Assembly (NCBI GenBank): GCA_003218135.1
Contig: QHNQ01000024.1
Location: forward strand, 1 to 44,586
Source of the DNA: Verrucomicrobiota bacterium
GTDB taxonomy: Bacteria; Verrucomicrobiota; Verrucomicrobiia; Chthoniobacterales; UBA10450
Direction: 5' to 3'
Length of the DNA stretch: 44,586 bases
Shown: positions 1 to 7,757 of the stretch, one piece after another
Numbering within the stretch: position 1 is the stretch's first letter
Layout: each line of letters begins with the position of its first letter
Made by a program: the position numbers and the translations under genes
The notes under the pieces: generated by a model
Databases searched by the model: none
What the model was told of the DNA's origin: nothing
What the model saw: only the letters and a program-made list of their open reading frames with translations

Positions 1-429
1 CACAAGCTAGGTGTTCGCCAGATTGCGGACTCCGCTGGAATGCTGAACGTTTATCACGTGCAGTATTCACGTCTTTGCATGTTCGGCCACCCTACTCCGC
101 ACTCGTTGGCGCTAAGAATGCGTCGCGACGAACAAACTCAAATGATCGAGACAAACCTTCATCCAACAGCAAATCAGGCGCACGATAATCTTCGTTTGGG
201 CATGATGTTTCAGATCTTTGCCATCAAATCCTTCTTCAACATCTGCCAGTTTCCGAATCCCAAGCGTCTTATCGACCTTCATGAGCAGTTCAGCGATTTG
301 ATTTCGACATTGCCTATCTTCGATTTGAAAACATCGGCGATGCTGAAACAGAGGGGCAGCCTTACGATTGTGAAACACGGCGATGTTAGTCGCCCGCGAG
401 ATGAAGCTGTTGATTAATGCAGCCATTTC
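1..429. other. No convincing gene
   Basis: Open frames run on both strands here (roughly 40-417 plus and 112-486 minus), but neither translation resembles a family I recognise. The minus frame continues directly out of the frameshifted 3' end of the HAD remnant next door, so it may be read-through of a decayed gene rather than a separate protein. I see no RNA gene or repeat in it. The left edge of the window cuts whatever lies here. Confidence 0.4.
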
Positions 430-805
430 TGAAGGGCTGCCCAGCAGGTATAATCCGCTTCTTTCTCGTACTCTCGGGATCGACAAACAGACGATCGGGA
501 ATCGCTGCCACGTGCATTTTCGCCGCTTTCGCGGCGATGCCGGGCAGAGCGTCTTCGATCACGAGACATGCATCTGGCGGGACACCGCGCCTTTCCACGG
601 AACACAGATAGATATCGGGATGCGGTTTGCCGCGTTCGATTTCGTCACCGGTGACGCTGACTTTGAAGATTCGCGTGAGTTGATGTCGATCTAAGAATGG
701 TCGCGCGGATGCGCTGACGGAATTGGTCGGCACCGCGAGGCGCATCTTCATCTGCCGCAAATCTTCCAAGACTCTTTCACATGCGCCACAGCAGATTGGC
801 GTTAT
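430..805 (-). pseudogene. Remnant of a HAD-superfamily phosphatase (beta-phosphoglucomutase-like)
   Basis: The minus-strand frame keeps HAD motif II context (RLAVPTNS), the motif III Lys in GKPHPD and the acidic motif IV in VIEDALPG, which are typical of sugar-phosphate HAD hydrolases. The N-terminal half with the nucleophilic DxD motif and the cap domain is missing: an in-frame TGA at 806-808 closes the reading frame upstream and zwf starts immediately beyond. The expected C-terminal end (YLLGSPSEMAALI) is found in another frame near 430-470, so a frameshift separates the two parts. It cannot encode a working phosphatase. Its position beside zwf suggests an ancestral sugar-phosphate gene that has decayed, which is inference. 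Sequencing error could explain the frameshift but not the missing N-terminus. Confidence 0.7.
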
Positions 806-840
806 TCAATCTGCGGAAATCTGTGTAATCTGTGGACAAC

Positions 841-2388
841 ATGAATCGTTCCGCTGAGCAACAGCAGATGAATCCGTTGCGCGAAGGACTGTCCACACGC
901 GCGGTGCCGCAGCCGTGCGCGATCGTGATCTTCGGTGCTACCGGCGATTTGACGCATCGGAAATTGATTCCTGCACTCTACAATCTTGCCGCTAATGGCG
1001 AATTGCCGCCCGCGGTGGCGATCATCGGTTTCGCACGCCGGCCGAAGAGCGATGACGATTTTCGGAAGGAGATGGAGGAAGCCGTGCGGAAATTTTCGCG
1101 CCAAGCGGTGCGCGACGAAATCTGGAAAACATTCTCACAATCGCTGTTCTATCATCAGAGCGAGTTCGGCGCCGAAGCCGGGTACAAGTCGTTAGTGGAA
1201 CGACTGGAAAAGACCGACAATGAACGGGGCACGCGCGGCAACCGGCTTTTCTATTTCGCCGCTGGGCCGGACCAATTCGAGACGATCCTGAAAAATCTCA
1301 AGGCCGCCGGATTAAATCGCGCCAAGCAAGGAAGCTGGGCGCGCGTCATCATCGAAAAACCGTTCGGCACCGATCTCGCCTCGGCGCGCGAATTGAATCG
1401 CATCGTCAACCACGCGTTCGACGAAAGTCAGACCTACCGCATCGACCATTTCCTCGGCAAAGAGACCGCGCAAAACATTTTGGTGCTGCGATTCGCGAAC
1501 GCGATTTTCGAACCGCTTTGGAACACGCGCTACATCGATCATCTCGAGATCACGGCGGCGGAAACGCTCGGGGTGGAAGCGCGCGCCGGTTATTATGAAA
1601 AGGCCGGGGCGTTGCGCGACATGGTGCAAAATCACCTGCTCCAGTTGCTTTGCCTGGTGACGATGGAGGCTCCAACCGATCTCCGCGCCGAGAGCATTCG
1701 CGATGAGAAAGTCAAAGTCGTCCGCGCGCTCCGGCGCATCATCAGATCGGAGGTCGCGAAGAATGTGGTGCGCGCTCAATACACCGAAGGCGCGATCGGC
1801 GGCCAACCGGTCCCGGCGTATCGCCAGGAAAAAGGCGTCGATCCAAAATCGACGACCGAAACTTATGTCGCGTTGCGCATTAACATCGACAATTGGCGCT
1901 GGGCCGATGTGCCCGTTTATATGCGGGTCGGCAAACGTTTACCGAAATCGGCCACCGAGATTTCCGTGCATTTCAAAAAAGCTCCGGCAGTACTGTTCAA
2001 CAAAGAGACCGTGAAGATCGACCAAAACGTGCTCGTCATTCGCATCCAACCAGACGAGGGAATTTCATTGCGAATGCTGGCAAAAATTCCGGGAACCAGT
2101 CTGCGGATCGAACCGGTGAAGATGGATTTTCATTATGGCACTTCCTTTGGCAAACCCAGCCCGGAAGCGTACGAACGTTTGCTGCTCGATGCGATGAGCG
2201 GCGACGCCACGCTCTTTGCGCGACGCGACGAGGTCGAAGAAGCCTGGTCGTTCATCGACCCCATCGAGGAAGCGTGGCACGAAAAGAAAGATGCGCCGGA
2301 GTTATATTTCTATCCCGCGGGATCGTGGGGGCCGGAAGCTGCGGATGATTTGCTCGCCCGCGATGGCCGGGCGTGGAGGAGATTATAA
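841..2388 (+). CDS. zwf: Glucose-6-phosphate 1-dehydrogenase
   Basis: First enzyme of the oxidative pentose phosphate pathway: it oxidises glucose 6-phosphate to 6-phosphogluconolactone and reduces NADP+ in the cytosol. The 515-residue protein has the N-terminal nucleotide-binding motif FGATGDL at about residues 31-37, the EKPFGTD segment near 172 and the substrate-binding signature RIDHFLGKE near 200 that carries the catalytic His. Length is normal for the family. I chose the ATG at 841; an in-frame GTG at 832 lies in a repeat-like AATCTGTGTAATCTGTGG stretch and would add only three residues. There is no strong Shine-Dalgarno. opcA follows 8 bases after the stop, so the two are probably one transcript. 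Confidence 0.96.
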   Translation: MNRSAEQQQMNPLREGLSTRAVPQPCAIVIFGATGDLTHRKLIPALYNLAANGELPPAVAIIGFARRPKSDDDFRKEMEEAVRKFSRQAVRDEIWKTFSQSLFYHQSEFGAEAGYKSLVERLEKTDNERGTRGNRLFYFAAGPDQFETILKNLKAAGLNRAKQGSWARVIIEKPFGTDLASARELNRIVNHAFDESQTYRIDHFLGKETAQNILVLRFANAIFEPLWNTRYIDHLEITAAETLGVEARAGYYEKAGALRDMVQNHLLQLLCLVTMEAPTDLRAESIRDEKVKVVRALRRIIRSEVAKNVVRAQYTEGAIGGQPVPAYRQEKGVDPKSTTETYVALRINIDNWRWADVPVYMRVGKRLPKSATEISVHFKKAPAVLFNKETVKIDQNVLVIRIQPDEGISLRMLAKIPGTSLRIEPVKMDFHYGTSFGKPSPEAYERLLLDAMSGDATLFARRDEVEEAWSFIDPIEEAWHEKKDAPELYFYPAGSWGPEAADDLLARDGRAWRRL

Positions 2389-2396
2389 AACCCGTT

Positions 2397-3455
2397 ATGC
2401 CCGCGGCTGCTGAAATATACTCGTTAGGCGCTCCGGTCGAAATCGGAAGCATTGAGAAGGAGCTGAAAAAACTCTGGCAGGGCCGCGAAGGTGCAATGAC
2501 CCGCGCTTCGCTCATGAATCTTGCTGTTTACAGCGAAGAAGCAGGCTCGCTGAACAAGAATACGCAATTGATGGCGAAAATTGCTGAGAACCACGCCTGC
2601 CGCGCGATTGTCATCGAAGCCGATTGCCGGTCCGAGGAAAACCGAGTAGGCGCCTGGATCAGCGCGCATTGTCACGTGAGCCGTACCGGAAAAAAACAAG
2701 TTTGCTCCGAACAAATTTCATTCCTGCTCAAAGGCGGATGCACCACACAACTGCCAAGCATCATTCTTTCCAATCTGGATTCGGACCTACCATTTTATCT
2801 GTGGTGGCAGGGAGAACTCCATGACCCGATGGACGCGCAACTCTGGGAGTGGGTCGACCGATTCATCTACGACAGCCACGACTGGAAAGATTTCCCCGCG
2901 CAAATGGCGTTGGTCGAAACAGCTCATCGCGAAGCGAAGCAGCGCCTGGTCTTGTGCGACTTAAATTGGACGCGAGTCGACCATGTTCGCTTCGCGCTGG
3001 CGCAGTTCTTCGATCATCCGGCGTCGCATCATCGACTGGCCAAGATCAGTAAGGTGCGCATCGATTTTGCACCCGCGTTCCGGTCGACTGCGTTTCTATT
3101 TACCGGTTGGCTCGGAGCACAGTTGGATTGGCAGCCTGAGAAAACGAGCTCGCCTGACAAGTTGCGGTTTACCGGGCGGGCCGGACGCACCGTGGAAGTT
3201 GAACTGCGTGAGCGCGAGGGCCAACCAATTCACGAAATCGCGTTGACGGCAGGCGACGCAGAATTCCTCGTCACTCACGCAGAGTGCGGCGATCTTTTGG
3301 AAGTCTCACGCGGAAAACCGGGTGAAAACCCCATTCCCCAGCTAATGCCGGCAGGAAAACACGATTCGGTGAATTTGATGAGTGAAGAGCTAATGCGCGG
3401 CGGTCCGCATCATGTTTACCTGCGCGCTGTTAACTGCGTTCGCGATTTGCTTTAA
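2397..3455 (+). CDS. opcA: Glucose-6-phosphate dehydrogenase assembly protein OpcA
   Basis: OpcA-type protein of about 352 residues, known from cyanobacteria and actinobacteria as an allosteric/assembly partner of Zwf. The sequence contains the family-typical stretch LPFYLWWQGEL in the middle and a C-terminal alpha/beta part. It directly follows zwf, the usual context, which supports joint control of NADPH supply. The ATG at 2397 is preceded by GGAGGAG at 2375-2381, inside the end of zwf and rather far upstream (about 15 bases). An in-frame GTG at 2373 would overlap zwf by 16 bases and cannot be excluded. Confidence 0.9.
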   Translation: MPAAAEIYSLGAPVEIGSIEKELKKLWQGREGAMTRASLMNLAVYSEEAGSLNKNTQLMAKIAENHACRAIVIEADCRSEENRVGAWISAHCHVSRTGKKQVCSEQISFLLKGGCTTQLPSIILSNLDSDLPFYLWWQGELHDPMDAQLWEWVDRFIYDSHDWKDFPAQMALVETAHREAKQRLVLCDLNWTRVDHVRFALAQFFDHPASHHRLAKISKVRIDFAPAFRSTAFLFTGWLGAQLDWQPEKTSSPDKLRFTGRAGRTVEVELREREGQPIHEIALTAGDAEFLVTHAECGDLLEVSRGKPGENPIPQLMPAGKHDSVNLMSEELMRGGPHHVYLRAVNCVRDLL

Positions 3456-3465
3456 GCTTTGCCAG

Positions 3466-3518
3466 GAGCGGTTCACCTGAACCGCTCGACTCTCCGGGCG
3501 ATTGCGGTCAATCGCCCC
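3466..3518. repeat. Two small palindromes between opcA and a glycosyltransferase
   Basis: Two hairpins sit back to back: GAGCGGTTCA-CC-TGAACCGCTC (3466-3487) and GGGCGATTG-CGGT-CAATCGCCC (3497-3518). The second continues into CCTACC, the end signature of the GTAGGG palindrome family found elsewhere in the window. The last codons and the TGA stop of the converging glycosyltransferase gene lie inside the second hairpin. It could act as a bidirectional terminator, though there is no long T-run. Confidence 0.75.
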
Positions 3519-4704
3519 TACCACTAGGAAGCAGCGCGCACAGTTCGCGCACATTTTTTTCAACCGAAAATAGCTCCTGTGCACGCTGATGCCCGGCTTC
3601 ACCGAGCCTTTGCGCTAACAAACGGTCATCAATCACGTCTTCGATCGCTTTGGCCAGTGCAATTGGATCGCCTGGTTGTACGAGAAAACCTGTTTCATTT
3701 TGTACCACCATCTCGGGGATCCCAGCGATGTTGGTCGAGATGACCGGTAAGCCTGTCGCCATCGCTTCCATGATGACGGTTGGAAGGTTGTCCATCCCTC
3801 CCTCGGGATCGAGCACACTCGGCAATACGAAAACGCTCGCCGCGGCAAGATGCTGGCGGACTTCGCGCTGCGGTTTCGTTCCGGATAACACAAGGCGATT
3901 TTGCAGATTCAGCTGGGCGATTTGCGCGCGCAATTCATTCTCCAGCGGGCCTTCGCCGATGATTTCGCATCGAAACAATTTTCCGCGATCAGCAAGCAAG
4001 GCGCAGGCGCGAATCAGCTCGGCAAATCCTTTTTTCGCGATCAAGCGACCGACTGCAATGATCAAAGGCGGAGTAGAGGAAAAATCAGCTCGCTCGAATT
4101 CTGCGAGATCCAGGCCATTGTAAATACGGTGGACGCTATCCGCGGGTTGTGGAAAACGCTCTCGCAAAAATTGCGCAGCATAATTCGTCTCGGTGACAAT
4201 TACGCGCGCTGCATCGACGAGTTTATCGAGTCCAATCTCAAAATGGCCCGGCGCGAAAATATCGTTGGCGTGCGCGGTAAAGCTAAACGTCATCGGAAAA
4301 AATCTGTGCATCCAGAAAGCGGTGCGCGCAGCCATTCCCGCGAAATGTGCATGAACGTGGCGGACGCCCAATTCCTGCAAGCGCAACCCGACATAAACAG
4401 CCTGATAAAGCCGAAGAAAATCGGTGCGCCGACCCCAGTCATCGAGTGCAGCAACAATTTCGGGCGTGAGCTTTCGCTTTTTTGAAGCGCTCCGAACGTC
4501 GTTCAGCAATTCTTTTTCCTCGGGGACATAATGCACGCGCTCGATAATGCGTGGGTCCCACTCCTGTGGCGGCTCATCTTTTGGATTGCGGATCGAGAAA
4601 ATCGGCGACGCAACGCCTTGTCGATCAAGCTCCGCAACTTCGCGGTAACAAAACGTTTGTCCGAATGAGGGGAACCGTTCGAAGAGATAAGCGAAGTTGG
4701 CCAT
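3508..4704 (-). CDS. Glycosyltransferase family 4 protein
   Basis: A GT-B fold glycosyltransferase of about 398 residues, probably transferring a nucleotide-activated sugar to an envelope or exopolysaccharide acceptor. The N-terminal half has the acceptor-side HVHAHFAG segment and TAHANDIF. The C-terminal half has AVGRLIAKKG and the donor-binding E-x7-E region EGGMDNLPTVIMEAMATG (about 301-318), typical of GT4 (RfaG/WcaL-like). Donor and acceptor cannot be told from sequence. The ATG at 4704 was chosen; a GTG at 4710 is possible. The C-terminal GRGD and the stop codon are encoded by a palindromic repeat, so the end of the protein has probably been rewritten by that insertion. Confidence 0.85.
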   Translation of the reverse strand: MANFAYLFERFPSFGQTFCYREVAELDRQGVASPIFSIRNPKDEPPQEWDPRIIERVHYVPEEKELLNDVRSASKKRKLTPEIVAALDDWGRRTDFLRLYQAVYVGLRLQELGVRHVHAHFAGMAARTAFWMHRFFPMTFSFTAHANDIFAPGHFEIGLDKLVDAARVIVTETNYAAQFLRERFPQPADSVHRIYNGLDLAEFERADFSSTPPLIIAVGRLIAKKGFAELIRACALLADRGKLFRCEIIGEGPLENELRAQIAQLNLQNRLVLSGTKPQREVRQHLAAASVFVLPSVLDPEGGMDNLPTVIMEAMATGLPVISTNIAGIPEMVVQNETGFLVQPGDPIALAKAIEDVIDDRLLAQRLGEAGHQRAQELFSVEKNVRELCALLPSGRGD

Positions 4705-4728
4705 CGGCACGAATTACCGAGCATCCGC

Positions 4729-4846
4729 CAAATGACAAAGCACGAATGACGATGACAGAAATCCCAAAGACGGATGCAATGAACGTCTCGTCGTTTCGGC
4801 TTCGAGTTTTTCTTCGAGCTTCGGCATTCGTGCTTCGTGATTTTCT
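4729..4846. repeat. Imperfect inverted repeat, GCACGAATG type
   Basis: AAAGCACGAATG (4737-4748) is mirrored by CATTCGTGCTTCGTG (4825-4839), with a further small hairpin in between (TCGAG...CTCGA region near 4802-4818). It fills the gap between the thioesterase stop and the glycosyltransferase start, both on the minus strand. It belongs to the same general class as the ATGACGAATG repeat at 38.5 kb. Confidence 0.6.
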
Positions 4847-5231
4847 AGGCACTTTCGCGCTTTGCTGGAATCGGTTTACCGAATTCATCAACAGCCACCA
4901 GAGTGAAGACGCCGTGTGTAACGCGACGCTCTTCGCCCGTCATGTAACGTGTGACCCAAACCTCGACTGGAATGGTCATTGATGTCCGGCCGATTTTTTC
5001 CACTCGCGCATAACACCTGACGGTGTCCCCTACCCTCACAGGTTCGAGAAACGACATCCCTTCCATCGCCACGGTAACAACACGCGCCTGCGCAGTTTTC
5101 GCTGCGAGAATTCCGCTCCCAAGGTCCATTTGCGACGTCAACCAACCGCCGAAGATATCACCGTTGGGATTTGTGTCCTTCGGCATGGCAATCGTTTGAA
5201 TCACCAGCTCGCCTCTGGGTTGGTCGGGCAT
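4845..5231 (-). CDS. Acyl-CoA thioesterase (YciA/BACH-like hotdog)
   Basis: Hydrolyses acyl-CoA to free fatty acid and CoA in the cytosol; members act as small hotdog-fold oligomers. The 128-residue protein carries the N-terminal motif NPNGDIFGGWLTSQMD (about 21-36) that places the active-site Asn/Asp and main helix, and a C-terminal beta sheet ending in FTLVAVDEFGKP, as in YciA-type enzymes. Length is normal. ATG start. The neighbours (glycosyltransferase, queA) say nothing about its pathway. Confidence 0.88.
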   Translation of the reverse strand: MPDQPRGELVIQTIAMPKDTNPNGDIFGGWLTSQMDLGSGILAAKTAQARVVTVAMEGMSFLEPVRVGDTVRCYARVEKIGRTSMTIPVEVWVTRYMTGEERRVTHGVFTLVAVDEFGKPIPAKRESA

Positions 5232-5241
5232 GAGGTCTTTT

Positions 5242-5408
5242 TAACCACGAATGAACACGAATAGACACAAATAAAACAGAATGAAGAGCTGCCCTTGAAT
5301 CACACCAATAAGCGCAAAAAGATCATGAAAAAGAATCATTCATTGATCGCGTGATTTACGGTGAGATGTTTTTTCTCATTCGTGTGAATTCGTGTTCATT
5401 CGTGGTTC
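5242..5408. repeat. Long inverted repeat, AACCACGAATGAACACGAAT family
   Basis: AACCACGAATGAACACGAAT at 5243-5262 is repeated as its exact reverse complement at 5388-5407, giving 20-bp arms around about 125 bp of spacer. The spacer holds degenerate copies of the same words (ATTCGTGTGAATTCG). The right arm runs over the TGA stop of queA. Related elements occur at 15.5, 19.7 and 22.6 kb. Function unknown. Confidence 0.85.
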
Positions 5409-6474
5409 ACAAAATCAGCATGCAATCGCCATAGCTGTAGAAGCGATAACGTTCGTGAATCGCTTCGGCATACGCACGTCGCAAAAACTCCTGGCCTGCA
5501 AATGCGCTTACCAACATCAGCAAAGTTGAGCGAGGTAGATGAAAATTCGTCAGCAGAGCATCGACAACTCGAAACGCGAACGACGGATAGATGAACAGAT
5601 CCGTCTCACCCGACTGCGCGTTAATCTGCCACTTGTCGGATTTGCCGGGCTGCGATCCTTGTAGGGCAGGCGCTCCGCCTGCCGAGGGCAAGTGATGCGC
5701 TTCCCCTACAATTCTCCTAGACCGCTGAGCTTGCGATGCTGCGGTCTCCAATACGCGCACGACCGTTGTTCCGACAGCCAGAACGCGCCGGGCACTGTTA
5801 ATCTTGTCTGCGGCTTCGCGCGAAACGGAGAAGCACTCCGCGTGCATGCGATGTTCGGTGACCTTCTCTGCTCGCACGGGCAGAAACGTTCCCGGGCCAA
5901 CGTGCAGAGTCACTAACGCGTGCGGAATTTCATTCAAGATTTCGGGAGTGAAATGCAGACCAGCCGTCGGCGCGGCAACCGCGCCGGTCGCGCGCGCAAA
6001 AACAGTCTGATATCTGGCCAGGTCTTCGTCATCGCTCGGCCTCTTGATGTAGGGCGGCAACGGCATGGAACCCCCGGAATAAGGATCGAGCTCTTCATCC
6101 GATGCAACGATGCGTTCGCCATTGACCGTAATCTCATCAACGCGCAATACGACATTGGCGATTCTCGCTGTCGCGCCTATCCGCATTTTTCGGCCTGGCT
6201 TGACCAGACATTTCCAACACTTTGGACTGAGCCGTTCGAGGAACAAAAATTCAACCGCGCCATCATCGGAAAACCGGCGCGCTGGAAGAACACGCGTGTC
6301 GTTTAGCACAAACAGATCGCCGGACCGCACGAACGTTTTCAATTCGCGAAACTGCCGGTGTTCAATCGCCTGTTTGGCACGATCCAGCACCATCATTCTG
6401 GAATCTTCGCGGTGATCAGGTGGGCGCTGCGCAATCAATTCCCGTGGCAAGTCGTAATCGTAATCGCTTAGCAC
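5407..6474 (-). CDS. queA: S-adenosylmethionine:tRNA ribosyltransferase-isomerase
   Basis: QueA makes epoxyqueuosine in tRNA (wobble position 34 of GUN anticodons) by transferring the ribosyl part of SAM. The 355-residue product starts LSDYDYDLPRELIAQRP, has FVLNDTRVLPAR, PTAGLHFTPE and ends with LLTNFHLPRSTLLMLV, all family hallmarks. Odd: residues about 255-272 (IVGEAHHLPSAGGAPALQ) are encoded by a 53-bp palindromic repeat inserted in frame between VLETAA and the conserved SGETDLFIYP segment. The start is the GTG at 6474, only one base inside the 221-bp inverted duplication, and overlaps the stop of the duplicated glycosylase fragment upstream. There is no visible Shine-Dalgarno, so translation may be coupled to that fragment. 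Confidence 0.93.
   Translation of the reverse strand: MLSDYDYDLPRELIAQRPPDHREDSRMMVLDRAKQAIEHRQFRELKTFVRSGDLFVLNDTRVLPARRFSDDGAVEFLFLERLSPKCWKCLVKPGRKMRIGATARIANVVLRVDEITVNGERIVASDEELDPYSGGSMPLPPYIKRPSDDEDLARYQTVFARATGAVAAPTAGLHFTPEILNEIPHALVTLHVGPGTFLPVRAEKVTEHRMHAECFSVSREAADKINSARRVLAVGTTVVRVLETAASQAQRSRRIVGEAHHLPSAGGAPALQGSQPGKSDKWQINAQSGETDLFIYPSFAFRVVDALLTNFHLPRSTLLMLVSAFAGQEFLRRAYAEAIHERYRFYSYGDCMLIL
5659..5711. repeat. GTAGGGCAGGCG palindrome inside queA
   Basis: About 53 bp bounded by TTGTAGGGCAGGCG and CCCCTACAA, with an internal GGCAGGCG/CGCCTGCC hairpin. It is read in frame by queA and produces about 18 extra residues ending in GGAPALQ. A relative inside mutL (43254-43317) encodes GDAPALQ from the same arm in the same frame. 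Confidence 0.88.
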
Positions 6475-6620
6475 GTGCCCGCTTCGCGCAGCGAAGCGCG
6501 CGCAGGATGTTCAGCTTGCAACTGCGCCAACGCTCGCATTGACACGCGAGGCAATCGATTATTCGACTCTCGAATTTTCTCCAGCGCTGCGATTACGAAA
6601 TCGAGAGCTGGATGCGTCAT
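6468..6620 (-). pseudogene. Duplicated 5' fragment of the uracil-DNA glycosylase gene
   Basis: The left arm of the inverted duplication carries a second copy of the first 49 codons of the glycosylase gene ([16 protein letters not shown]...), identical in sequence but on the opposite strand. It ends after GTC with a TAA at 6468-6470. That stop overlaps the GTG start region of queA (6472-6474), so if the copied upstream region is a promoter it would now drive queA and couple its translation. The fragment contains none of the glycosylase catalytic or Fe-S motifs. Confidence 0.75.
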
Positions 6621-6953
6621 CGCGGCGATCATGTGAAATTTTGCGCGCGAACGCAATTTTTTTCGGAACATAGGCTTGTAGCCTGTGCGCCCAACGGGCA
6701 TGATGCCTGTTGCAGCGGGCTATAAGCCACGCTGGGCGCACAGGCTACAAGCCTATGTTCCGAAAAAAATTGCGTTCGCGCGCAAAATTTCACATGATCG
6801 CCGCGATGACGCATCCAGCTCTCGATTTCGTAATCGCAGCGCTGGAGAAAATTCGAGAGTCGAATAATCGATTGCCTCGCGTGTCAATGCGAGCGTTGGC
6901 GCAGTTGCAAGCTGAACATCCTGCGCGCGCTTCGCTGCGCGAAGCGGGCACGT
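6473..6953. repeat. Perfect 221-bp inverted duplication with 39-bp loop
   Basis: Bases 6473-6693 are the exact reverse complement of 6733-6953; I compared the arms block by block and found no mismatch. The centre (about 6673-6750) is itself a dispersed-type palindrome, TTGTAGCCTGTGCGCCC...GGGCGCACAGGCTACAA. The right arm holds the upstream region and first 49 codons of the glycosylase; the left arm holds the copy that runs into queA. Either a fold-back duplication nucleated by the central palindrome or an assembly/amplification chimera would give this structure. Confidence 0.97.
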
Positions 6954-7600
6954 CGCTCACAGAGCGACGGCTACACCCATCGCTGGAAAAAGCAGAACTA
7001 CTTGAGCCAATCCGGCAGCGCGTTTGCGCCTGCACCAAATGCGCGCATCTCGCGTGTTCGCGCACACAAACGGTTTTCGGCGTAGGAAATCCCGACGCGG
7101 ATTTGATGTTCATCGGCGAAGCGCCTGGAGTCGATGAGGATCAACAAGGCGAGCCATTCGTCGGACGCGCCGGACAATTGCTGACGAGAATTCTCAAAGC
7201 GATGAATTTTGCGCGCGAAGAGGTTTACATTGCAAACATCCTCAAGTGCCGGCCGGACACGCCACCGGGGAGTTTTGGAAATCGTGCGCCAACGCCGACC
7301 GAGATGCAGACCTGCCGTCCGTATCTGGTGGAGCAGATCGATGTGATCCAGCCGCGAGTCTTGGTCGCGCTCGGCGCAGTCGCGGTGGAAGGCTTGCTGG
7401 GAATGCGAGGGACCATGCGTGAATTGCGCGGCCGCTGGCACGCTTACAACGGCATCCCGCTCATGATCACGTATCACCCCGCTTACCTGCTGCGAAACCA
7501 GGCGCCTTCGGAGAAACGCAAAGTCTGGGAAGACATGCTCCAGGTGCTGGAGCGCCTCGAACGACCCATCACCGAGCGACAGCGAAACTATTTTCTGTAG
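6806..7600 (+). CDS. Uracil-DNA glycosylase, family 4 (Fe-S type)
   Basis: Removes uracil from DNA to start base-excision repair. The 264-residue protein has the family 4 signature GEAPG (104-108) followed by the [10 protein letters not shown] segment, a C-terminal [10 protein letters not shown] motif with the catalytic-loop His, and cysteines that can hold a 4Fe-4S cluster (CTKC at 76-79, ILKCRPD and MQTCRPY further on). The 75-residue N-terminal tail before CTKC is also common in the family. I chose the ATG at 6806; in-frame ATGs at 6794 and earlier lie in the inverted duplication. The first 49 codons are part of the right arm of that duplication. The TAG stop reads CTGTAGCC, the edge of a repeat-rich stretch. 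Confidence 0.93.
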   Translation: MTHPALDFVIAALEKIRESNNRLPRVSMRALAQLQAEHPARASLREAGTSLTERRLHPSLEKAELLEPIRQRVCACTKCAHLACSRTQTVFGVGNPDADLMFIGEAPGVDEDQQGEPFVGRAGQLLTRILKAMNFAREEVYIANILKCRPDTPPGSFGNRAPTPTEMQTCRPYLVEQIDVIQPRVLVALGAVAVEGLLGMRGTMRELRGRWHAYNGIPLMITYHPAYLLRNQAPSEKRKVWEDMLQVLERLERPITERQRNYFL

Positions 7601-7603
7601 CCT

Positions 7604-7757
7604 GATGTAGCGCAAGCGTCTCGCGTGCTTGGTTCGGCGTCGCGCCGAAACAGTCTTTCATTAGGATTCGTTTGTAACGAGGCGATTGAAAACCCAGATG
7701 GAGAGTCCGCGATCGCGGTGGACGCGCTCGCCGGGACGGGAGACGCGTGCGCTACTC
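7604..7757. repeat. TGTAGCGC palindrome between converging genes
   Basis: GTAGCGCAAGCGTCTCGCG (7608-7626) is mirrored by GAGACGCGTGCGCTAC (7740-7755), with smaller GGCGTCGCGCC and GCGATCGC hairpins between. The TAG stop of the squalene/phytoene synthase gene (7752-7754, minus strand) lies inside the right arm. Confidence 0.75.

Noticed and set aside
112-429. Separate minus-strand gene at the left edge
   Set aside because: It continues the frameshifted HAD frame and its translation has no recognisable pattern.
1312-1806. 164-codon minus-strand frame opposite zwf
   Set aside because: It is the antisense shadow of a strongly conserved gene in GC-rich sequence.
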